Assembly: GCA_963664585.2 (NCBI GenBank)
Contig: CAXXEO010000019.1
Location: 62,001-126,000 of the forward strand
Direction of reading: 5' to 3'
Origin: G963664585 sp963664585
GTDB lineage: Bacteria; Bacillota; Clostridia; Oscillospirales; Ruminococcaceae
DNA: 64,000 bases
Under the pieces are notes generated by a model that searched no databases, was not told the DNA's origin, and worked only from the letters and a program-made list of their open reading frames with translations. Below are positions 19,241-27,614 of this stretch, in pieces; the first letter of the stretch is position 1; each line of letters opens with the position of its first letter. A program made the translations under genes and the position numbers.

Positions 19241-19259
19241 TGTGTCGAGCATGATAGAA

Positions 19260-19300
19260 TTACCATAAGCAATATTTATTATAAATATTGCTTATGGTAA
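19260..19300. promoter_or_regulatory. 41-bp perfect palindrome upstream of the CPG2-like gene
   Basis: Two 20-base arms (19260-19279 and 19281-19300; arms begin TTACCATAAGC and end GCTTATGGTAA) around a single base. It sits 30 bases before the start codon and downstream of the likely transcription start, so it could be an operator acting as a road block or form a long AU-rich hairpin in the leader mRNA. No second copy was found in the window. Confidence 0.75.
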
Positions 19301-19330
19301 ATTAAATTAAACAATGGGAGGTGCGTAACA

Positions 19331-20497
19331 ATGATTGAAATACAGGCTCTATATGACTTCATAGACACCCACCGTGAGGAGATGATCTCCCTGTGGGGCA
19401 AGCTTGTCAATACCGACAGCGGTTCGGCTTACAAGGCAGGCGTAGACAGAGTTTGTGGTATGCTTAGAGAAGAATGCGAAAGCATCGGGATGAAAACCCG
19501 TGTTATTGAGTGGGAGAGGGCAGGTAATACGTTGGTGGCTGTTTGGGGGGAAGACCGCCCTAAAAAACCAATCGTACTACTAGGGCATATGGACACAGTT
19601 TTTGCTGAGGGCGAAGCTGCAAGACGTCCCTTTACCATCAAGGATGGGATAGCAAAGGGACCAGGTGCTCTTGATATGAAGGCTGGATGTGTGATAGCCC
19701 TCTACCTGATCAAGGCACTTGCCGCCGTGGGCTATGATGATCGTCCAATCAAATGTGTTTTCTCCGGTGATGAAGAGGTGGGACATAAAAACTCGGATGG
19801 TGGTCAGATCTTTCTTGCCGAGTGTACCAATTGTGCGGCTGCTTTCGACTTTGAAACAAGCTTTGAGCCAAACCAGTTTATCGTTGGGCGCAAGGGCTCC
19901 CTCCTTTATACCATGGAGACATTTGGAGTAGCCGCACATTCTGGCAACTTTTTTGAACGGGGACGCAATGCCATTATGGAAGCGGCCTATAAGATGACCG
20001 AGATCAACGCATTAACCAATCTGCAGGAAGGTTATACCATCAATGTCGGCGTTATTCAGGGAGGTACGGTTTCCAATGCCGTTCCCGACTACTGTAAGGT
20101 GGAGATCAGCGCACGCGTGATTAATGTAGCCCAGGGTGAGATGCTTACCAAGCGGATTGAAGATATCTGTACAAAAACCTTCATTGATGGGGTAAAAACC
20201 AAACTTGTCAGCCGCCGCAGCATACCACCGATGGAAACAACCCAAGGCGTGATGAAACTTTTCGGCCATGTAGCTGAGAGTTCACGTCTAATGGGTCTTG
20301 CACCTGCAGAAGCAACCACCACTGGCGGGGGATCGGATGCTGCTTGGGCAGTTATCGCCGGAATCCCAACACTTTGCGCCACCGGAGTCAAGGGCGGCCT
20401 TAACCATTCCGAGGATGAATTTGCTATTGTCGAAAGCATGTTCGAAAGAGCAAAGCTGTTTGCCGTCTCAATCTTACAGCTGACAGAGGACATATAG
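19331..20497 (+). CDS. M20A glutamate carboxypeptidase, CPG2-like
   Basis: Predicted di-zinc carboxypeptidase of 388 residues that removes a C-terminal glutamate or similar residue; CPG2 of Pseudomonas releases glutamate from folates. Start ATG follows GGGAGG. Metal and catalytic residues: H86 and D88 in LLGHMDTV, D115 in GALDMKAG, E148-E149 in SGDEEVG, a later Asp in FDFETS and the terminal His in GGLNHSEDE. The dimer-domain motif is AAHSGNFFERG. No signal peptide. The TAG stop lies inside the first bases of palindromic repeat copy E, so the repeat supplies the end of the gene. Together with AbgB-like enzymes and AbgT it would make a coherent route for folate-like or N-acyl-glutamate conjugates (inference). 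Confidence 0.88.
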   Translation: MIEIQALYDFIDTHREEMISLWGKLVNTDSGSAYKAGVDRVCGMLREECESIGMKTRVIEWERAGNTLVAVWGEDRPKKPIVLLGHMDTVFAEGEAARRPFTIKDGIAKGPGALDMKAGCVIALYLIKALAAVGYDDRPIKCVFSGDEEVGHKNSDGGQIFLAECTNCAAAFDFETSFEPNQFIVGRKGSLLYTMETFGVAAHSGNFFERGRNAIMEAAYKMTEINALTNLQEGYTINVGVIQGGTVSNAVPDYCKVEISARVINVAQGEMLTKRIEDICTKTFIDGVKTKLVSRRSIPPMETTQGVMKLFGHVAESSRLMGLAPAEATTTGGGSDAAWAVIAGIPTLCATGVKGGLNHSEDEFAIVESMFERAKLFAVSILQLTEDI

Positions 20498-20598
20498 CCA
20501 ATTAGCTTGAAAACTGGCTATAGTTAAAACGTCATTTTCTTCCCCCGCCTTTGGCGGAGGAAGAAATCACAAGCTTGTTTTCAAGTTAATCAACTATA
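20493..20598. repeat. palindromic repeat family 1, copy E
   Basis: Full-length copy TATAGCCAATTAGCTTGAAA ... CAAGTTAATCAACTATA, centre CCCCCGCCTTTGGCGGAGG. The stop codon of the upstream peptidase (20495-20497) is formed by its first bases. Confidence 0.92.
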
Positions 20599-20626
20599 GC
20601 TTAATATTAGATCGTGTATAAATGAA

Positions 20627-20663
20627 AATAACTATCCCCACGATCTATGTGGGGATAGTTATT
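20627..20663. terminator. bidirectional terminator between convergent genes
   Basis: AATAACTATCCCCAC ... GTGGGGATAGTTATT, 15-bp perfect arms with a 7-base loop. It serves the peptidase from the left and the minus-strand regulator from the right. Confidence 0.85.
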
Positions 20664-20674
20664 CCTTTTCATGT

Positions 20675-22018
20675 CTATTTAACCAAATAATCTTTTTGTT
20701 GCATTCCTCCATCAACTGGGGCGGTGATATGATAAATTTTAGCAGGACGCCCACGAAGTTTTTCTTGCTTTTTATAAGAAACTTCAGCCAATCCACACGA
20801 CTCAAGAACGGTAAGTATTCTTGACGCACTTCTTACAGTGACTTCAAGGTAGGAAGCAAGGTCTTCACATGAGATCTCTTTGCTTTCGCGAAATTGCATC
20901 AGCAAATTAATTTTACGCACATTTTCTTTGGATACTCCTGGAATGGATTCAATAATGACATGTTCAATTGGGGTGGAAGTATTGACACAGGCAGTACCTG
21001 GTATGAGACTGACAGGGTACGCACGGACGTCCTGCTTTATAAAGCTGTATCCAGCTCCTTCAGCGATGGCGCGGCCAATCGCATCGTTGGCATTGTCCTG
21101 CGCCTCTTTGAGACTGTGGCCAATCCCCCAGCCAATATTTACTTTGTAATCGAACGAGAGGTTTAAATAGCCTAACAGTCTACATGTAGTATAATTGTTT
21201 GTGATCTTTACAAGCCCTTGGTTAGAGGAAATAATATCACAACCCAATTCGGACAAACTGATCAACAGGGACATATTATTCTGTCTATTAAACTCGGTTA
21301 TGGCTGCCATCAGGTTGTCACGCAGCTTTGGGGTAGGTTGGTTGCCGCTTAATGCGGCGCGGTCTAAAAACACAATACCTACCACCGGAAGATTGTTAAT
21401 AATATAGCTTTCTCTGATCTGGCCGGATATTCTGTTGACTGCCTCAACAAAAGCCTCTTTGGATGGATAAAAATAATGTGCCTCAATGCCGTTATGGCGC
21501 AGCTTATCCAGCATATTTGAATAACGTATAATGGCCGTATCGATTAGGCCATCTTTTTTTAGCTTGATAATGGCATCACAATGCTCGTTATAAGATTGTG
21601 CATCGGTAGGAAATGGGAGGTCGAGAGTTCGTGGAAAATTAGATGGATGCAATATTTTATCAAGTCCCATATAATTGTTTTGCTCAGAGATGAAATCAAT
21701 GGCAATACGTGTAAAATCTATTTTCCCCTGACAGGCCAGGCGCAATAATATCTTGTAAAGATTCCCCTCATCCTTTTGCAGATAGGTGTTTGGAATGGTT
21801 AACGACCCAAGGGCACTTGTGGCCACACCATAGGAAAAAGGTCCGCTAAAGATGACCCCATCCAAGTTGCGGAAATGCTTACGGTAGATCGGTGCGATTT
21901 GATTCGTGTCAAAATAGGGCAGATATATAATCTGGACGTGTTCGGTCACTAAAAATTTAAGGTTTTCCATATAAGGCAAAAGATTTTTTGCCACGATAAA
22001 GCCTATTTTTATGTCCAT
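20675..22018 (-). CDS. putative transcriptional regulator with GGDEF/palm-like segment and C-terminal wHTH
   Basis: 447-residue predicted one-component regulator, homologous to the divergent neighbour at 22456. The start chosen is the ATG at 22018, eight bases after GGAGAA; two upstream in-frame starts lack a ribosome site. The N-terminal ~100 residues resemble a ligand-sensor fold of alternating strands (FLVTEHVQIIYLPYF; LDGVIFSGPFSYG; IPNTYL), recalling PrpR-type sensor domains. A middle segment near residue 295 has VNIGWGIGHSLKEAQDNAN, the glycine-rich pattern of GGDEF/nucleotide-cyclase palm domains without the GGDEF catalytic motif. The last ~70 residues form a winged helix (SCEDLASYLEVTVRSASRIL; RGRPAKIYHI). 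No known family name is claimed. Position at the end of the M20 locus suggests it controls that locus. Confidence 0.7.
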   Translation of the reverse strand: MDIKIGFIVAKNLLPYMENLKFLVTEHVQIIYLPYFDTNQIAPIYRKHFRNLDGVIFSGPFSYGVATSALGSLTIPNTYLQKDEGNLYKILLRLACQGKIDFTRIAIDFISEQNNYMGLDKILHPSNFPRTLDLPFPTDAQSYNEHCDAIIKLKKDGLIDTAIIRYSNMLDKLRHNGIEAHYFYPSKEAFVEAVNRISGQIRESYIINNLPVVGIVFLDRAALSGNQPTPKLRDNLMAAITEFNRQNNMSLLISLSELGCDIISSNQGLVKITNNYTTCRLLGYLNLSFDYKVNIGWGIGHSLKEAQDNANDAIGRAIAEGAGYSFIKQDVRAYPVSLIPGTACVNTSTPIEHVIIESIPGVSKENVRKINLLMQFRESKEISCEDLASYLEVTVRSASRILTVLESCGLAEVSYKKQEKLRGRPAKIYHITAPVDGGMQQKDYLVK

Positions 22019-22060
22019 TGTAATGTTCTCCATCAAGGTACTGTTTAAAGCTTGGACAAC

Positions 22061-22076
22061 ATACCAATATCGGTAT
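22061..22076. promoter_or_regulatory. candidate operator in the divergent regulator intergenic region (left)
   Basis: ATACCAATATCGGTAT is a near-perfect 16-bp palindrome 43 bases before the minus-strand regulator start. It could be an autoregulatory site; only symmetry and position support this. Confidence 0.4.
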
Positions 22077-22293
22077 ATACTATATTTAAGTCTAAAAATG
22101 GCCTAAATATAATCCAAGCTGTTTATTCTTAATTATATAACATTTAAGCAATAATTACAAGAACGCGGGAGAGTCAAACACGCCTAAGCGATGGATTCAT
22201 ACTCGACATTCGACATTGCAGTGAGATAATATTGAAAATTTATAAATAAGGCAAAGTCTTTTATCACTATGACATCAATCTTTAGAGCGGCAT

Positions 22294-22313
22294 TTGTCCC
22301 CATATATGGACAA
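22294..22313. promoter_or_regulatory. candidate operator in the divergent regulator intergenic region (right)
   Basis: TTGTCC ... GGACAA with an ATATAT centre. GGACAA also occurs at 22054-22059 next to the other palindrome. A TATAAT at about 22417 precedes the plus-strand regulator. The rest of 22077-22440 shows nothing recognised. Confidence 0.35.
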
Positions 22314-22455
22314 TTTAAGATATTATTTAAGAATTCTTAATTAATTCGTCAAAATGTGGAAAAATATGGTGAAAATATGTTGGACCGACCACTTTAATTT
22401 TGCAAAAAACAAGTTATAATAGAAAGGACACCAAACATAGAAGGGAGAATGCTTG

Positions 22456-23754
22456 ATGAAACCTAGAATAGGCGTCATTATATCCGGCCGAGGCATGGAA
22501 TTCATAACTGCAATTGAGCCGGAACTCGCTGATAGGTGCAATATTGTGTATCTTCCTTTTTATAAGCTCTCATCGGTCGTAGATATCTATAAAGAGAACT
22601 TTAAGCGACTTTCCGGTATCGTTTTTACCGGCGGAATTACTTGTCAGCTGATTACCCAGAGCATGGGAGAGATCAGTATACCACATGCTATACTTAATTT
22701 TTATGAGACCAATTTATATACAGCATTTTTAAAAATTGTCTCTTCAAAGCAGACAAAGCTAAATCGTATATCTACAGATATTTTGTATCCCGGGCCCACT
22801 TGTGACAGCTTTGAAGAATTGGTTGGGAAAGAAAATATGCCCTATATATTCACCTTGTCAGACATTGATCAGTTAGAACAGGATTTCAATCAGGTGACAG
22901 CGGATTACCACTTATCGCTTTATCAACAAGACAAGATTGACATTGTACTTACACGAAGATCCGTCGGGGAGGTGCTTTTCGATCACATACCTGAGGTAGA
23001 GATACTTTCCCCATCCCCACAAGAAATCGTAGATACATTTAACCGTGTGATCAATGATATTCACCAGAGGGATATATCAGAAAATCTGGCAGTAGTAGGG
23101 CTGGTTTTCCCTGCAAAAGACAGCCCTTCGATATCTGCTAAAGATATGTATAATGTAATTGACGCCATATGCCGGAATGTCAGCCAGACTCCAATGGTAA
23201 AAAGCGATGAAACAGGTTATCAGATCGTGACAACCAATCACTTATTACAGACGATAACTCATGGATATACAAGCTCAGAATTTAAAGACGGATTAAATGC
23301 TAAGGGTCTGTATGCCTCTGTCGGATGGGGTATCGGACGAGATTTTCACGCGGCTTATGAGAATGCCAAAACAGCTTGCCGCGAGGCAAAGAGAGAGCCC
23401 AGTGGGGCGAGCTACATATGTACAGAAGATAGCCGGATGATAGGTCCACTTTCTGATAAGCGTTGTATATCCTATCTAAATGGAACAAATCCACAGGTGG
23501 ACAGACTGAGTACGGATACTGGACTTTCCCCACTGTATATCCAAAAAATCGCAGCCGTTATGAAAAAACTCAGCCGAACCGAACTGGACTGTAATGATAT
23601 TGCTTATTATCTGGGCATATCGGTAAGAAGCGCTAATCGCATCCTGAACAAGCTAGAGGAAAGCGGTGTAGCGATATCAAAGATCAAACGTCAGGACAGT
23701 CGAGGGCGCCCAATAAAAATATATAAATTGGATTTCAAGTCAAAAGATGATTAA
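22456..23754 (+). CDS. putative transcriptional regulator, divergent homologue of the 20675-22018 gene
   Basis: 432-residue predicted DNA-binding regulator. Start ATG 22456, nine bases after AAGGGAG. It follows the same plan as its neighbour: an N-terminal sensor-like part (IVYLPFYKLSSVVDIYKENF, LSGIVFTGGITCQ, ISIPHAIL), a palm-like segment near residue 289 with ASVGWGIGRDFHAAYENAK, and a C-terminal winged helix (CNDIAYYLGISVRSANRILN; SRGRPIKIYKLDF). The two proteins are clearly paralogous but diverged, and transcribed away from each other over a 437-base region with two palindromes. No signal peptide or membrane helix. Likely regulates the adjacent peptidase/transport genes and itself (inference). 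Its natural terminator hairpin seems to have been split by the IS3 element that follows. Confidence 0.7.
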   Translation: MKPRIGVIISGRGMEFITAIEPELADRCNIVYLPFYKLSSVVDIYKENFKRLSGIVFTGGITCQLITQSMGEISIPHAILNFYETNLYTAFLKIVSSKQTKLNRISTDILYPGPTCDSFEELVGKENMPYIFTLSDIDQLEQDFNQVTADYHLSLYQQDKIDIVLTRRSVGEVLFDHIPEVEILSPSPQEIVDTFNRVINDIHQRDISENLAVVGLVFPAKDSPSISAKDMYNVIDAICRNVSQTPMVKSDETGYQIVTTNHLLQTITHGYTSSEFKDGLNAKGLYASVGWGIGRDFHAAYENAKTACREAKREPSGASYICTEDSRMIGPLSDKRCISYLNGTNPQVDRLSTDTGLSPLYIQKIAAVMKKLSRTELDCNDIAYYLGISVRSANRILNKLEESGVAISKIKRQDSRGRPIKIYKLDFKSKDD

Positions 23755-23831
23755 ACAAATCCCCCTGCCGCGTGTACCGCCCCAGCGTTAACGGACACAA
23801 ATAGAAAGCCCTCTCGCAGGATATCATGAAA

Positions 23832-24689
23832 TTACGCAGCCTGATTCCGTTTTTCAAGCGGTGTCAGGCTCGTTTTTGTCTGGATACGCTCATTGTTATA
23901 GAAATCTATGTATTCATCAATCAGCTGTCTGGCTTCGTCAATAGTTTTGAGTTTATGTCTGTAAATGCACTCTGTTTTGAGAATGGAGAAGAAATTTTCA
24001 GCCATAGCATTGTCATAGCAGTTTCCGCGTCTTGACATGGAGGGTGTTATGCCATACTGTTGAGTCAGGGTAAAGTATGCTTGTGAGGTGTATTGAAACC
24101 CTTGGTCGCTGTGGAGTTGCAACTCGGCAGCGACCATCTCTTTTTCCACGGCTGCTTTAATGGTGTTGAGGACAAGGCTTACAGCCTGTTCTGTGCCGGT
24201 TTTGTATGCGATGATGCTGTTATCAAAGAGATCACGGATCACAGAGAGGTAGAGTATGCCCTGGCCGGTATGAATATACGAAATGTCCGTTACCCACTTG
24301 ACATTTGGTCTGTCGGCGACGAAGTTGCGGTTAAGCAGGTTCTCATATTTATGTACCTGCTGCCCCATGTATTTGTACTTTCTACGACAACGGATCTCCG
24401 AAAGCAGCCCATATTTGTTCATCACCCGCAGTACCGTCTTAGGATTGAAATACAAAAATTTCTCCCGCATGAGCCATATGTGGACACGGCGGTAGCCATA
24501 AGTCTTGCCACAACGTTTTTGGCACTCATCTACCATATTGGCCAGTTGTGCGTCTTTGTGTGGTTTGCCTCTGCGCTTCACATAGTCATAATATCCGCTG
24601 CGGGATACTTCGAAAAAGCTGCACATGACCATCACGGGATATTTCTTTCGCCTACTGTAGATTGCTTCATATTTAACAGTTGCTTTCAC
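23832..24689 (-). CDS. IS3-family transposase OrfB (DDE integrase)
   Basis: 285-residue rve-type transposase. It begins with GTG overlapping the orfA stop as GTGA. The N-terminal HTH_21 region (VMCSFFEVSRSGYYDYVKRR) is followed by the integrase core: VKWVTDISYI (first Asp), LQLHSDQGFQYTS (second Asp) and NAMAENFFSILKTE (Glu). The C-terminus has the usual IDEYIDFYNNERIQTKTSLT. Complete and apparently functional. No A6G-type slippery run was seen at the junction, so translation may couple by stop-start overlap rather than by the usual -1 frameshift. Confidence 0.93.
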   Translation of the reverse strand: MKATVKYEAIYSRRKKYPVMVMCSFFEVSRSGYYDYVKRRGKPHKDAQLANMVDECQKRCGKTYGYRRVHIWLMREKFLYFNPKTVLRVMNKYGLLSEIRCRRKYKYMGQQVHKYENLLNRNFVADRPNVKWVTDISYIHTGQGILYLSVIRDLFDNSIIAYKTGTEQAVSLVLNTIKAAVEKEMVAAELQLHSDQGFQYTSQAYFTLTQQYGITPSMSRRGNCYDNAMAENFFSILKTECIYRHKLKTIDEARQLIDEYIDFYNNERIQTKTSLTPLEKRNQAA

Positions 24690-24991
24690 TTCCTTCCAGC
24701 GGCGCGAAGAAAATCCCGCAACAATTCATTCTCCATTTTCAGTCGTTTGATTTCATACTCTTTCTCTGCCTCAGGTGGTATATACCCTTTTGGTGGCCTT
24801 CCTCGCCGGCGAGGAAGTATTCCATATGATTGTGCTCGTTCTTTCCGCCGTTCTCTTTTTAAAAATGTTTTAACTGTGTATTTGTCTTTAAAACCAAAAT
24901 GCTCTGCGATTTCTCTTTGTGTTTTTCCTTCCTCGCACATTTTTAATATTTCTTCTTTTATTCCTTGAATTTTCGTATATTCTCGTGTCAT
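24686..24991 (-). CDS. IS3-family transposase OrfA (HTH protein)
   Basis: 101-residue helix-turn-helix protein of the IS3 family. It contains a recognition helix segment (GKTQREIAEHFGFKDKYTVK) followed by a basic stretch (RRRGRPPKGYIP) and a C-terminal coiled coil (AEKEYEIKRLKMENELLRDF) typical of the leucine zipper used for OrfA/OrfAB multimerisation. It overlaps orfB by four bases. In IS3 elements OrfA binds the terminal repeats and modulates transposition. Confidence 0.9.
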   Translation of the reverse strand: MTREYTKIQGIKEEILKMCEEGKTQREIAEHFGFKDKYTVKTFLKRERRKERAQSYGILPRRRGRPPKGYIPPEAEKEYEIKRLKMENELLRDFLRAAGRK

Positions 24992-25137
24992 GATTAATCC
25001 CCCAATCGTAGTTTATTATCCTACGATTGGGGGATTTCTTTCAATGTCCGTTTTTTATGGTTCAGTACAGCGCGAAGCAAGGGGATTATCGTATTTATGA
25101 AGTAAAAAGAGTATTTAGCAGCTTCTCTTTTGTATGT

Positions 25138-25243
25138 TATAGTTGATTAACTTGAAAACAAGCTTGTGATTTCTTCCCCCGCCGAAGGTGGGGAAAGAAA
25201 ATGACGTTTTATATATGGCCAGTTTTTAAGTTAATTGGCTATA
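25138..25243. repeat. palindromic repeat family 1, copy F
   Basis: Full-length, TATAGTTGATTAACTTGAAA ... TTTTTAAGTTAATTGGCTATA; centre CCCCCGCCGAAGGTGGGG. It lies between the IS3 element and the feo operon. Confidence 0.92.
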
Positions 25244-25292
25244 TAAACAATAAGCAGCTGACCAAGACATATAAGCTGAAAAGCTTATATAA

Positions 25293-25439
25293 TCATTCAG
25301 TTTTTTTTGGTACATGACAAGTGGTGCAACTTTTGCATCCGCTGTGACAGCCGCTGCATCCACCACCGTATAAAGATTTTACCAAAAAGTATCCTGCGGG
25401 GATCACAATGATCAGTGTTATGATGATATCCAGTAGCAT
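25293..25439 (-). CDS. FeoB-associated Cys-rich membrane protein
   Basis: 48-residue small protein, last gene of the feo operon. The start is the ATG at 25439 after AAGGAG; a longer frame reaching 25487 is less likely. One N-terminal transmembrane helix (LDIIITLIIVIPAGYFLV) is followed by a short cytoplasmic or external tail with six cysteines arranged as CSGCHSGCKSCTTC. This is the pattern of the small Cys-rich proteins commonly found next to FeoB, which may help deliver or bind ferrous iron. The gene lies 150 bases behind feoB in the same direction. Confidence 0.85.
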   Translation of the reverse strand: MLLDIIITLIIVIPAGYFLVKSLYGGGCSGCHSGCKSCTTCHVPKKTE

Positions 25440-25589
25440 AATGAATCTCCTTACAAGGTTTGGTTTAGATATATGTAACTTCACCATAGCAAACTAACGA
25501 GTTGTATTGTTCCTGTTAAGCACAGCAAGTCAGTGTCAGACTTGCTAGACAGACGTCTTCTTACATGTAATTTCCTTTTTGATAATTCT

Positions 25590-27614
25590 CTAGAAAACAA
25601 GGCTGCCGACCTGATATATGATAAAAGAAACGATCCATGCCACACCCGTCTGATAACAGACTGCAAAAAGAGCCCATTTTGCTGAACCCATTTCGCGCCT
25701 TATTGCGGCCAACGCAGCGACACAAGGCATGCACAAAAGATTAAAGGCCATGAAACTGAATGCGGAAACAGCTGAGAAGTTGGCGGCAATAATGGGGGAT
25801 AGCGCTCCGTTTTCGGCACCGATTTCACCTACACCATAGAGAACGCCCATGGTGCCGACTACGGCCTCCTTTGCCATAAAGCCTGTGAGCACCGCGGTCG
25901 CGGCCTGCCATGTGCCAAAACCGAGTGGCTTGAGGAACCAGGCCAGGCCTGTGCCGATAAAGGCCAGAATGGATGTACTTGAGTCGTCTACGATATGAAG
26001 TGAAAGGTCGAAGGATTTAAGAAACCAAATCATGACAGTAGCAGCAAAGATAATGGTAAAAGCTCTTTGAAGAAAGTCTTTTGCTTTATCCCATATGAGA
26101 AGGATAACGCTTTTGATGGTTGGCACGCGATAGGCGGGCAGCTCCATCACAAAGGGGATAGGTTCGCCATGAAGTACTGAGTGGTTCAGTATGAGTCCGG
26201 AGATGATTGCCACCAAAACGCCCAGCAGATAGATCCCCATCATGGCAAGCGCCTTGTGGCCTTCGAAAAATACGGCAACAAAGAGAGCATAAATGGGCAC
26301 CTTGGCGCCGCAGGACATGAATGGGGTGAGAATGATAGTAAGCCGGCGGTCCCTCTCGCTTTCAAGCGTGCGGGTTGCCATGACGGCAGGTACGCTGCAC
26401 CCGAAACCCATGATCAAGGGAATAAAGGAGCGGCCGGAAAGGCCAATCTTTCGCAGCAATATATCCATAACAAAGGCGGCTCTTGCCATATATCCGCTGT
26501 CTTCCAAAACAGATAGACAAAGAAAAAGAATGAGTATAGTCGGCATAAAGCCTAAAACGCTTCCGATACCGGTTAGTGCTCCATCAACCACCAAACCATA
26601 AACCAGATGTGAAACTCCTAAAGACTCCAGTTGGCTTGCAATAGCTCCAATGATAGCATCTACAATCAGAGAAAAACCGTCACTCATAAAGGTACCGATC
26701 GGGCCAAAAGTAATGTTGAATACAAGCATCATGGCCAGAAGAAAGATGGGCAACGCCAAAAACTTGTTTGTAACGATCTTGTCAATTTTGTTGGAAAGAC
26801 TGGGGTCGCCAAAGGCACGCTTGCGATTTACGTTTCGCGCTACAATGCCCACCAAAAAGTTGTATCGCGAGTCGGCGAGGGCAGCGTCACCTGACATGCC
26901 TGTCCGCTTTTCCATCCTGTCCACAATCTCACTGATAATATGGTTATCATCCGGAGTAAGCGCCAAAGCCTTCTCTACAAGTTCATCTCTCTCAATCAGC
27001 TTGCTGGCGGCATATCTTTGAGGGATATTATTAGCGGTAAGCGTGTTTTCCATCAGTGATCCGATTGAATGGAGTGCTTCATGCAGGTCACCCGAGCAGA
27101 AGTCGTGTACCGGGGGGACGACACCGCTTTTGACAATGCCGATCGCCCGGCGGATCAGTTTATCAATGCCCTCATTATTCCTAGCAGAAATCGGTACAAT
27201 GGGAATGCCGAGATCTCTTTCCAGACCTTCCACGTCAATAGTGTCGCCAGCGGCCCTGACCTCGTCCATCATATTGAGTGCGATAACCATCGGACGGTTC
27301 AACTCGGATAATTGAAGACTCAAATAGAGGTTGCGCTCAATATTGGTGGCATCAACAATGTTGATGATTCCGTCGACACCACCGCTTGTAATGAAATTTC
27401 TGGAAATAACCTCTTCGGTTGTAAAGGGAGAGAGAGAATAAATTCCGGGAAGGTCGACAACAGACACTTCCTTGTTACCCCTTATCACGCCCTCTTTTTT
27501 GTCTACCGTTACACCAGGCCAGTTGCCGACATGCTGGTTACTGCCGGTAAGCTGGTTGAAAAGGGTCGTTTTACCGCTGTTCTGATTGCCTACAAGAGCA
27601 AAAACCATGCTCAT
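25590..27614 (-). CDS. feoB: ferrous iron transport protein B
   Basis: GTP-dependent Fe(II) uptake permease of the inner membrane, 674 residues. The start is the ATG at 27614 (GGAGCG seven bases upstream); an upstream in-frame start at 27641 is less well supported. The N-terminal G domain has G1 GNQNSGKTT, G3 VVDLPG and G4 NMMDE. After a helical spacer come the two Gate motifs with their conserved residues (SGYMARAAFVMD, GFGCSVPAVMATRT, FMSCGAKVPIY; and later LTGFMAKEAVVG, NLLCMPCVAALAA). The family length is usual for clostridial FeoB. It is preceded by feoA and followed by the Cys-rich protein; all three read from the feo promoter at 28206-28234. Confidence 0.96.
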   Translation of the reverse strand: MSMVFALVGNQNSGKTTLFNQLTGSNQHVGNWPGVTVDKKEGVIRGNKEVSVVDLPGIYSLSPFTTEEVISRNFITSGGVDGIINIVDATNIERNLYLSLQLSELNRPMVIALNMMDEVRAAGDTIDVEGLERDLGIPIVPISARNNEGIDKLIRRAIGIVKSGVVPPVHDFCSGDLHEALHSIGSLMENTLTANNIPQRYAASKLIERDELVEKALALTPDDNHIISEIVDRMEKRTGMSGDAALADSRYNFLVGIVARNVNRKRAFGDPSLSNKIDKIVTNKFLALPIFLLAMMLVFNITFGPIGTFMSDGFSLIVDAIIGAIASQLESLGVSHLVYGLVVDGALTGIGSVLGFMPTILILFLCLSVLEDSGYMARAAFVMDILLRKIGLSGRSFIPLIMGFGCSVPAVMATRTLESERDRRLTIILTPFMSCGAKVPIYALFVAVFFEGHKALAMMGIYLLGVLVAIISGLILNHSVLHGEPIPFVMELPAYRVPTIKSVILLIWDKAKDFLQRAFTIIFAATVMIWFLKSFDLSLHIVDDSSTSILAFIGTGLAWFLKPLGFGTWQAATAVLTGFMAKEAVVGTMGVLYGVGEIGAENGALSPIIAANFSAVSAFSFMAFNLLCMPCVAALAAIRREMGSAKWALFAVCYQTGVAWIVSFIIYQVGSLVF

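Larger units (their letters stand above)
23773..25069 (-). mobile_element. IS3-family insertion sequence (1297 bp)
   Basis: Ends form imperfect inverted repeats starting TGTAC and sharing AACGGACA about 17-25 bases in. A 3-bp duplication GCG flanks it. Inside are orfA and orfB on the minus strand. The flanking bases AATCCCCCTGCCGCG and CGAAGCAAGGGGATT would form one hairpin if joined, so the element appears to have entered the loop of a terminator-like palindrome behind the upstream regulator. Confidence 0.9.

Noticed and set aside
24093..24968. 291-residue plus-strand frame over the IS3 transposase genes
   Set aside because: The minus-strand orfA/orfB are complete IS3 genes; the plus frame has no domain and no ribosome site.
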